Below, piece by piece: positions 37,601-48,353 of a DNA stretch of 62,945 nt. A program made the translations under genes and the position numbers. The stretch is from Saccoglossus kowalevskii. Lineage: Eukaryota > Hemichordata > Enteropneusta > Harrimaniidae. Position 1 is the stretch's first letter. Each line of letters opens with the position of its first letter. Below the pieces are notes generated by a model that did no database searches, had not been told where the DNA came from, and was given only the letters and a program-made list of their open reading frames with translations. The stretch covers positions 449,836 through 512,780 of the forward strand of contig NW_003153249.1 in assembly GCF_000003605.2 (NCBI RefSeq), given 5' to 3'.

Positions 37601-40600
37601 TATTAACATAATGTATTTAAATTTGTTTTAAATGGCTGACCTCCTGAATGTGTTGGATGTTCACGTTATGAACACAATGATACAGTTACTGTAACAAAAA
37701 TAAAGAAAACTATTTAAATCGCCGAGAACCACAGTCCATGTGGAGGGACTGTGCTTGAAACAAGGAAACAAAGTGCATGGTTTGTGGCAGTCAAATAAAA
37801 AATATAGAAAACCGGGGCAGCCTGTTCCGTGAAAGCAACAGAACTACATGCGAAGAAATTAAATTTGTTGTAGCAGAGACGATCTTGCCAACTCGTATAC
37901 ATGTAGACAATTTGAACTGAGATCGTCGACTCCACATAAAAACATTGATGAGTTCAGGATGAAATTTCAACTAACTAAGCGAGAGTTATTGGTAAAGTCA
38001 CAGGCATTTTCTTCCAAGCAAATTCCAACTGAAATTGGGGGATCTCTGGTTTCGAAACGAGTTATGACAAGACGAATTTAATCTTGGCACGCTGGCGAAC
38101 ACATCTCTTCCCTCTGTGTAGTTTGCGATAGTGTCACCCAGGGATTCTTTACAAGAAATATCATGGTACTCTAAACGTTCCAGCACTTTTATAATGCACT
38201 CGTCAAGATTTGTTTGTGTCTGCTATGGAAGTGTCGCGATCGCGTATAGTACGGTACAGTCAAAACAAACTTCACATAAGTCGTGGGCGGTCCTAGTATC
38301 CAGCGACCCCTTACCTGTTTCACGATTGGCCAAGAGAAAATGATAGACATCTCCGCAACTATTCGTTTGCATATGAAAGAACCCGGATCTGATAAGAAAT
38401 CTTACCAGTGAATGGCAGCCCCGGACAGTAGGTCGTGCCTAACGGCACTCCATACTTCATGTTCTGGTGTTCGCAATTTATTCATGCATATTACGTTTAT
38501 ACACACTATTTATTAATGGTTGATAAATTAATTTGGAACGGAATCATTAATTTAACTATTTGAAATCAGTTATTGTCACATATCACAAAGTAAAACAGTT
38601 TCGTTTTAGCCAATGGAAAATTACGTCCATGTAGTCCAATTAAGAATGAGAATTATAGAATATATTTCAAAATGTACCGAATTTCAGCAGAAAAAAATAT
38701 TACTCGTATATCTCTCTAATTTTAGGATTATGGAAATCACATCTAATTGCTGAGGAAATTTCACTTTATACAAATAAGACATGAATCAGCAGCCAGCAAA
38801 GGGACACAAGTATTTGTGACGCCAGAGCTACGTGGATTGGTACAGATCAATTGGGATGATATTATTGGAAAGCAAAGAACCATGCAGCAGCGCTTAACAT
38901 GACTGTCATTAAAATTTATGTAAGCCCTATGGCATTTTCCAGTGTCTTCTAACAGATTCTGCAAGATATGATACATTTCTTGAGTAACAGACGTGTACCC
39001 GTGTCTGCACCATCCCAGAAACCAAGCCAAAGTAACATATCAAAGTAATTCATATATACTCTCACAGCACATGTAAAGCTGCTGTCTTGCAAAAACCCGA
39101 GAAATTATTTAAACAAGATTATATTTTGTTAATATGATGGAGCAATTCTATGAGACCTGATTCCTATAAAAGTGAGAAGATTAGTCTTTTAGATGGTTTT
39201 ATTATATACTCTCAAATGTCATTTTACTTTGGAACCTGTACTGCGAAGGATATTTCCTACCTCTACCCAGTGGATGATGGTTGTTCAAGTTGAATGATGT
39301 ATTACTATTTGTGGTGTTAGGGAGTGTGGGATTGTTGAAGCCAACTGAGCTCCAGCACTTGGAACATATTCGCTAGCTATTCTACCAAGCCTCTAAACAG
39401 ACCTTGGCAGAACGACCCTCAAATATGCGTATTCTAACAGCGCCCCCAGTAGTCAGTTGCGGCTAATCATTGTCCAATCAGTTTGCGTTTTACAAATCGC
39501 TCTTTGGCATTTCATTTTAAACAAAATGGCGGCGCCCATGAATCGTGATATTTGTGATGATAAAATTACGAAAGTTTTCGGTGTTGGTGTTCTCAAGCCT
39601 CATCAGGTACAGGAAATCGATGCAGTTTTGTGTGGAAAGGACGTCTTCATAGCGACAAAAACAGGAAGTGGAATTTTGTTTTATAATTTGGTATGTTCAA
39701 GCTGATTGGGCGCCTTGTTTCGAGGCGCGCCCAATCAGATCTCGCTGCTTAAGATAAGCAATTAGCCTATGTGATCCCGCACGGTATCGTGTAGAGACCT
39801 ATAGCTCGCAGACACAGGACCGTGCGATTTGACGATGCACTTGGGAATGCAAACATTTGTTTGAATCTACTGCTTTTTTTGGGAAATATCTGTAATTTCA
39901 TTCTAAAATAACTAACATTTTGATTTTGGAACATTTTTTTTCAAATAAATAATATTTATTATATATTTGTTTATATATTTAGCGTTTGGAAAATATACAT
40001 TATTAAACTTTTCAGGATTAACCGTGAGATTGATTTAGTATGTTTACATCCAGATGAACCCCGAGTTTTAAACAGTGTGCAGTCAGCATTGTCTACATAT
40101 AAAAAGGCACGAATAATTTGTTAGGCAAGCGAGTGCCCACAAACAGGTATTAATACCTTAAAGCAGTTCCACTCGAATTCAAATATTTCGCTACTGAGTA
40201 TGTTACAGAACATACATACGTAGAAAAAGGGAGATAACTTAGCACTATATATAGCGATAAACAATTATTGAACAGGTAATGTACTTACTTGGATTTAACA
40301 ATCAAAATAAAACACCCTTTTTCTTAGAAATTCACGGTGCTCGAGAGGAGACGTGCCGTGACGTGAAGCTTTACAATTAGGTATCGTTTATGAGCGCCGT
40401 TTTAATCCAAGCTCGCGGGACATATTTACTCTGCCGTTTATTCAGTGATATTTACATGCTCAACAAGGTGGTGTAAGTCACGACGTCACTTCCGGTTTAC
40501 TCCATATTTTGCGTGTATAACGGCGGCCCCGAGCAGATTTTTGTTACGATAGCATTGAGTCCGTTTATTTGGTGCTGTTGTAAAGGTTTTTATTAACTTC

Positions 40601-43600
40601 TTTCGTATTTTATTTGGAAGAATATGTAGCAAGCATCCGCATACTGATGTGAAACTAGTTTAATATTTGCATAATTGTGTTTTTTTTTTGCCAATGGTAT
40701 CTTCAAAATGTGAATCGTCATTTCACATGAATAGTAGTATTTTTCAAATCACTACCGTACATTTCTGTTGTTGTTAGTATATTTGCTGTCCAAAAATGTG
40801 AGGGCCCTAAACGCCCACCTTTTTAATTTGGTGTTTACGCTCATTATTTGAGGCCTTTTATTTGAGGACATTACAGCCTTGACCTGCACGGAAAATATGG
40901 GATAGCTCCGACAAAATAAATATAATTGTTCATAGAGTCTAACACGCCGACGCCTAGGCAGGTAAAAAGAAGTGAGGTGTATGTACACTTACCTGAAAGT
41001 AACAGTAAACCTGCCCGTAGTAGTATTGTTTGATTCTCAAAAGGTAAATTTGTTTTTAATTAAAATCGTATTATTGTATCTCTATTAGAAGAGTCTTTAC
41101 ATAAAACTCGTTCGATTTTTCTTGGCTACATCATTACATTATTGCTAGTTTGTTTACATGTATGGAAAGGCATTGTATCATTTGTTGGCAAGACAAAAAT
41201 GGAAATATTGTGAAGAATTAGCATTGGTACAGTGTATTGCATTGTAGTATTGTGTTGACAGTGGTCCACGGCCTGCCACAAAGAATGAATAATAATGGAG
41301 TAAATGTGCTGATGCTGTAGCTAGTGTATCAAAAGAAGAGAAATGACAGTGTAGGTTTTGTATATTCTATGTATATTTCTTCTTACTTTAAGCAAGCATT
41401 GTTTAATGTTTATCTGATTACTGGATATAATCAACAATATTATTACTATTGCTATATTATTATAATAATATTCATTGAATCCAATATACTACAGTCTACA
41501 CATCCAAGTGATATCACTTATCACACTTATCGTTGTTAATTGTATAATGTTGCTACATAAATGTGTTCAGGTATAATTTGTGAATAAGGCTAATAACTCT
41601 GCAGCGTGGTATTAAGAATATGTTTTAAGGAGTGGGTAATACCAAAGTGGTAAATGGTTGTACTTATGGGAGTAATTCCTGGAATTGCAATAGAGAGGGT
41701 CCAGAACGAAATACAATATGTAGTGTTTTCATGTTTCGTCTGATATTTCTATGGTATCTGCTGCTGTAACTAATCCGAGAAATTCTGAAATTCAGTATAT
41801 TGTATGTACTCCATGGTTATTTGTTTTTTTGCTGAAAACGCCCCTATTTTCTAATTACAGAGTCACGCTTGTTTCACACCTACTGAGAAATCTGCATTGT
41901 TGCTTGAATGTGAGCTAATTAAACACATTTTCCAGACCAGCTGAACAGTGTAACATCCAATTGTAACAGCTCATCACGTGACTTTACTCAGAATATTTAC
42001 GTGAATTGAGGCGATTCCATTTTACACAGGAATAATTGGGAATGGATTATGTGAGGGAATGTGACAAAAGAGATGTGTATACTGAAAAGTAATATATATC
42101 CTTTTTTTGCATCGCTGGGCATTTCTGTTTTAGTATACTGGTTTACAATGTTGAATTTGTGTAGTGTACTTTGTGTAGGCCTACTTCTCATATTTTACTT
42201 TTCGTGGGTGTTGAAGGAGAATGTAACAGCGCATCACGTGATCGGTATTAAAACAATGGTGAAAGCAGTGATTTATTTTTCAAAAAAGAGATAATGTATT
42301 CACCGATTTCATTTTTAGCGTGGGCGTTGATCTGTGTCATAGAGAGAGTTTGTACTAAACGTGCAATATGTAGCTTCCTCCTGGAAGGCCCAGCATTGCT
42401 GCAGTATCATACGGTTAAGTGAATAATGAAATGCTCTTCTATTTTAATTAATTATAAACTTTCCAATTTTTTTTTTATATATATTTAAGATGGTTCTTCT
42501 GCTGGGCAATTGAAAATTTTATTTCCCGGTTGCTAAAAGAAATTTATTCCCCGTGGGTGATGAGAAAAGAATATAACAGCCGTGCCAGGACATATTATTT
42601 TTATCTGCTGTAATAAGAAGATAATATTGTATTTTGAACAAGATAATATTGTATTTTATACAAATACTTTTGTCAAATTACGTAAGCACACGCGCTGCTA
42701 AATGGGGAAATGTGGTATCAAAAATATTATCAAACATCCAATCTTTTTAATTTTCTTAACTATTTTCCTTTCACTCATGATTAGTTTAAAATGTCTTCTC
42801 TGGCTTTATCTAATGAGTTCTTATCAACTGCTCAGTATCATGTACATTTTGCTGTAATACCTTGATAAGTTTAACCTCATATACATGTTAATCCTTTTAA
42901 GCGATATTGTCTCTCAATTTTTATCAAGAAATTATCATTTCCTCATTCAAAAAATGTATTTTATACTATACTGTGTGCAGTATTTCACTTGAACTTACAT
43001 AAGAATATTCACTCAATATTACTTTTAGTCATATTTCAAATATTTATCTAATATTTTGTCAGTTACAAACACTTTGTAAACTGTCGGTGTTAATCATTAC
43101 TATAAAAGATTTGTAATTTTCTAAATGAAATAAAATGTTACATTCAAAACTGATTGTCCCTTGACGCTGGAACGCCCCTTCTAGTACTGCGGAATGCACT
43201 ACTTTCACTGAAGACATTTTGCCGCTAAAATAAATTTCAGTGAAATTTCCCCTATATTTTGAGACTTGACACATCACAGTGAAAATTATGTCCGCACGTA
43301 ATGCCTGAAAACGTTTCAGCGAAAATAAATTAAGTGAAATTGTATGACTCCAACCCCTACCCATTATACACATTATACTCTCCACACATTCTATGGAGAG
43401 ATTGAAATAAACACATTATATGACAACGTCCCCCACCACCCACCTGAAGCTCACAGAAAGGTAATTACAATTACAATCTCTAGTTCAGCACTAATTAAAT
43501 TAACTACCCTGTCCTTATGCCAAGTTATTTATTGCCTACATCAGTGACTTGTGTGAACGAAATGTTTCAATACCAAGAATTTCACTTGCTCTGTATTAAC

Positions 43601-46600
43601 ATGTGGGTGCCAGTCTTTTGTTTTCTATTGTAATGGTAATTTCGTGCGATTACTTGGAACCTCAGATAACTAACCCTGTTGGCTTGACCGTACTGCACAC
43701 AATGAAGTTCGCTGATTCAGTTCTATACTTTTTGGATTTCGGCGTTCCCATGAATAATCCTTGGAAGTTGGAAGAAAAAAGATGTATAATAATAAGGTTA
43801 TTTCAAGAATACCTCAAAGTATGTACTCAGACAGTACACATTCATTCAACTACAGACGAGACGGGTCGATAACAAATAAACGAACCCTGACCTCTGGAAA
43901 TACCTCATTCAGTATCTTAGTACCAGAGGTCGCCGAGCACGGCCGTACAACGTACTTTGCGACATCACTACAGATTTATGCTAGCTGTTAAAGTTAACCA
44001 AAATGGCATCTTGTCTGAATCACGTAAACCACCACCCCACCTCTCCAGCAACCGGATATCCCATCAAAACATTGTAATACTTTGATGATAACATACAAGT
44101 TAGTCAGTTATCTGTGTTATAATGGTTTTCTCCAATTATGCATTGTATATATGTTCTATAATATGCCCAGTGCAAAATTCTGAGCACTCTCAGCCTTTAC
44201 ACATTGTTTATGACTTTTTCTATATAAAGACAGTCACACTGTTCTGTCACAACTTGAGAATACAGAATGATCGTTCACCGTTAAAAGTACAAAAATGTAT
44301 ATTTGTCAAACGCTCTGCCTAATTCCTGAATAGAATAACATTTTAGATTTGTGAAATAACAACATTTCTAATCATCTCTCATTTTACACGAATCAGGTCT
44401 CATCGAGATACATCTGCTTATTATATTTAACTATAAAGAGGAAAATGTAGGTAAATGTGATTATCTACCCTGAATTGCAAGACAAACATTTTGCAAAGCT
44501 TTTTGGGTAAAATCCAGACTAGACTAAGCCTTTGTTAGATTCATTACAAGCTACATTAGAACAAACGTAAACAAACTCTTAGTCTAACACCTCTCCACCC
44601 AAAATAGACTTTTGATGCTTTTTCCCTTTTTATTCAATATACACTAGCTAGAATTTTACATCATGTTTTTTTTCTACATTTAACTGCGGGGCTCGATATG
44701 AAATCACTTAGGATCACATTTTTAGTCTGCAAATATAGGAGGCTTCAGATGGATTTTATTCATTTTGTATACTTTTTAACTGCAGTGTTCTACATAACAA
44801 CATAGTAACTGTTATGAACTTGAAAATTTCAAATTATTTTCCACGACGTTCGACATTAGAGTAGCAATTATTGCACAAAAAAATGTTTTTATTGTCTTGT
44901 CAACGTTTGTGACAAAACCCGTAAAAAATTACCCTCTGTTGTTTTCAGGTAGTCTTCCATACAAATACTAACCACGACCGATTGATCTTTATTTTAGTGA
45001 TCGGTCGATCACCTGATCACTCAGATATGAGAGTCATTTCTAACCTATTCAAATTGTGGACCATTTAATGTTTGAAAATGTTTCAAAATTCTTCACCTTT
45101 TCGAAAGCAACTACGATATTCAAACGGCCTTTTAGAGTTATTTTTTCACTTTTTCGAAATTTTGACGATATGTGTCGATAATGTAACAACTTAGGTAACA
45201 TTTCCATGCACAAGTTTTTCACAACTTTAAAAGCACATTCTTTATCTGTTTACGGTTTAGTTGCGGTGCAATCTTCTAATATAAATGGCTTTTTAGACTT
45301 TTGCATATTGTTTTTTTTTTAATAAATTTAACTGCGTGGATCGATTTTAGATCACTTAGGGGAAATATACACCCAAATTCACCAAGTTTTTAATCGACTT
45401 TCACATTTTTATGCTGTATTTTAAATGTTATGCAAACATAGGAGGCTTCAAATGGATTTTATTCATTTTGTATACTTTATAACTGCAGGGTTCGATATAA
45501 CAACAAAATTAGATTAAGTAAACACACAAATCTACTAACTTTACAGTTGTTTTGCACAACTGTGCACGCTGTTTCAACAGATTAGAGCAATTAGCTGCAG
45601 ACAGCAAAGACGGTAAGGAATGTACATTACGTTTTCTTAGTAATTTTAAAAGCGACAATCGGTGATCTTCAATGACTCTGCTTCATAATTTCATCCAACA
45701 TTTGTACACTAATTATATTTTGTACTTATTGTAAGCCAGTAACAAGATCTCTTGTCTGACCATTACTGAACGTTTTGAAAATTGTCAAATAAGCTCCTTG
45801 ACCCCGAGAGGTTTCTCTCGACGCCACGATCGAGATTAACCAACCCGAATCCCGTTGCAAATTTACAAATGTCCAACCCCTAAAAAAGTTCTGATAGTTT
45901 GATATCCAGAAATAACCATTTTTTTCTCCAACTCTGCCCAGGACATGGCAACACACACTATTATGTAACATACAAGTATATAATCGTTAACTCAAATTTT
46001 GAGTGTGAACGTAAATTCGTCGACGTCTGTATTGTGTTCTCATTTTTAAGACTCGACTCAGCGAACACAGAAAAAAATGACGTAGCATACAGACATTTGT
46101 TTCAATATATGACTGCATGAAAAACAATGTGTTACATATGTGGAATTTAATTCTACATAGATTCAAATAAAACAATGCGGGAAAACATTATTCGATTGAA
46201 ATGATGGTCATACTGAATAACGTCAGCAGGCTCGTTCGAAGCTGATTTAGGACACACACACTGCTACACGCGTTCACTCAAGACACTACACGGTTTCGAC
46301 AAACTTCAAAGCAATCTTCTATACACCAAGTCATGGTGTAATATACTCACACAAATGGCATATTTAATGATTAAATATGACGCGTAAGATGGTGGATAAG
46401 ATGACGTACTCAGACTAAACGTGGAATGCACATTGTAAGAAAAACAGAAAAGCCAATGCGCTACACGTGTCATAAATTTACTGAATGGTCTATTAGAATG
46501 AAACATAAAATATTACCATGTTAACTAATTAAAGCAATGTATCCAAAAAGTATAGTGCCCGTCGATATACACTAAATTTTATGTATTTTGTTCAAAAGGT

Positions 46601-48029
46601 CACACACCCTGGTAATTTTTTTTTAATTCACCCAATTCATGTTATTTTCATTGAAGTTGAAAACAATTAACATGGAAAAAAAGTGCTGTAAAATATTGAA
46701 AAAAAAATCCTGCTAAAGATCAACAAGTAGCATGACATGTGACGTTTATGTGTCATGCGTGAAAAATTTCCAGATATGTTGAAAGTAAAACTAGTGATCA
46801 ATCCAAATTTATAAAATAAACTTGTCGAAGTGTAAATGAAAGTAACTTTTTATACACAACTGTATTTTTAATGGCAAAAATAAACTATAAGAATTAGTGT
46901 TATTAATGATATCGTTGCAGCTGAGAAATATTTAAGTGATTGATTTATCACTAGATAGTATTAAATTATATGAAACTGTGGTCTTTTGAAAAATCGCTCA
47001 TGTATATGTATGTCTTTGAAGATTTTTTTTATGGAGGCATATTTGCTGGTAACTAAGTTTTGTGTTGAAACAAAGCAGTTATTACGAAAATAAAAACATA
47101 ATTCTACCTATAAAGTATTGCGTTTTTTGTAACCTTGTGTCACACGCAACGTAATATTACCGTAATTGGTATAGTACAGGTGTTATGGTTCAAATACCAA
47201 AATGGCAACAGTAACATAAAGACTTCCCTGGCGGCGATGATAACATACGAACACGGAGCCAACAGATGAGGTTTCAACTGGTACTGGTATTATTATACTC
47301 TGCAAACATCAAGTACAATAACGCGGTAAAACTCCACTACTCCTAAAACTAGATACTTAAACTCCAATACAATTCAACGAGTTCTCCGATCTGAACTCAG
47401 TGCTGAACAACTCCCCTATATACACTCACACTGTCTATAAATAGACCATTACATCAGCATACATAATGAGTCTGGAATTTACTATAAATTTCTAGAATGT
47501 TCCATTACCTTCTATTGCCTCCTACAATGTTCTATTACCTATTCAACCAGTTTCTAAAAAAATAGAATATTCCACCCAGACACAGTACGGTTCTAGAATA
47601 TTCTCAGTGACACGGAAGTGGTAAATAAGTCGTATGCGACACCTTGGAGTTGCATGCCAGACACTGTAATTTAAAAATAATTCCATTCACAGAAGTATAC
47701 ACGAACAAATTCGCAGTTATACATTTACCAAAGTGTAAAAATGTTTGCTCTTTGTAAACAACGTGACGACAATAACAAGAACCTGAAAATTGATTCATTT
47801 GTATTGTATATTGCATTAACGACGAGTTGGTAAATATTGTGATCGTTATCATAGCAACCCACTATCACAACTACTGTCAATACTTTTTTCTGACGAGTGT
47901 GATATTGAAAACTCAATAAATTGTGTTTGTTCCTTGTAATTTAGAATCAATAAATCCCGTGTGGTGGATGGTTAATTCGTTTATGCAATGAAACTTCATT
48001 TTGTTTCTGTTGACATTAAACCAATATAC

Positions 48030-48105
<76 letters not shown>

Positions 48106-48314
48106 NNNNNNNNNNNNNNNNNNNNNNNNNNNNNNNNNNNNNNNNNNNNNNNNNNNNNNNNNNNAAGGCCATGTATGATGGTTTCATTTTTCTTATGGAA
48201 AACAATTTTAATTAAAAACTTCTATGCTCCTGTACCCAACCGTGGGGGTTCATCACACTAAACAACAGGTGTCACTATTACTAAGATAAATGTACTTTTT
48301 TTTCATTAAAATTA

Positions 48315-48353
<39 letters not shown>

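Larger units (their letters stand above)
36380..44639. other. Presumed first part of the long intron of the plus gene; repeat-rich
   Basis: No exon of the paralogue could be supported here. The stretch holds palindromic repeat copies 2 and 3, two RecQ-like helicase fragments, a CpG-richer patch at 40320-40560 (with ACTTCCGG at 40489) and AT-rich filler. Two copies of a 20-bp block TGTAACAGCKCATCACGTGA, each with a CACGTG E-box, occur at about 41963-41982 and 42220-42239. A frame near 36958-37120 reads GHTDGSESLNGCHIYVDG but has no convincing splice sites. Confidence 0.4.
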
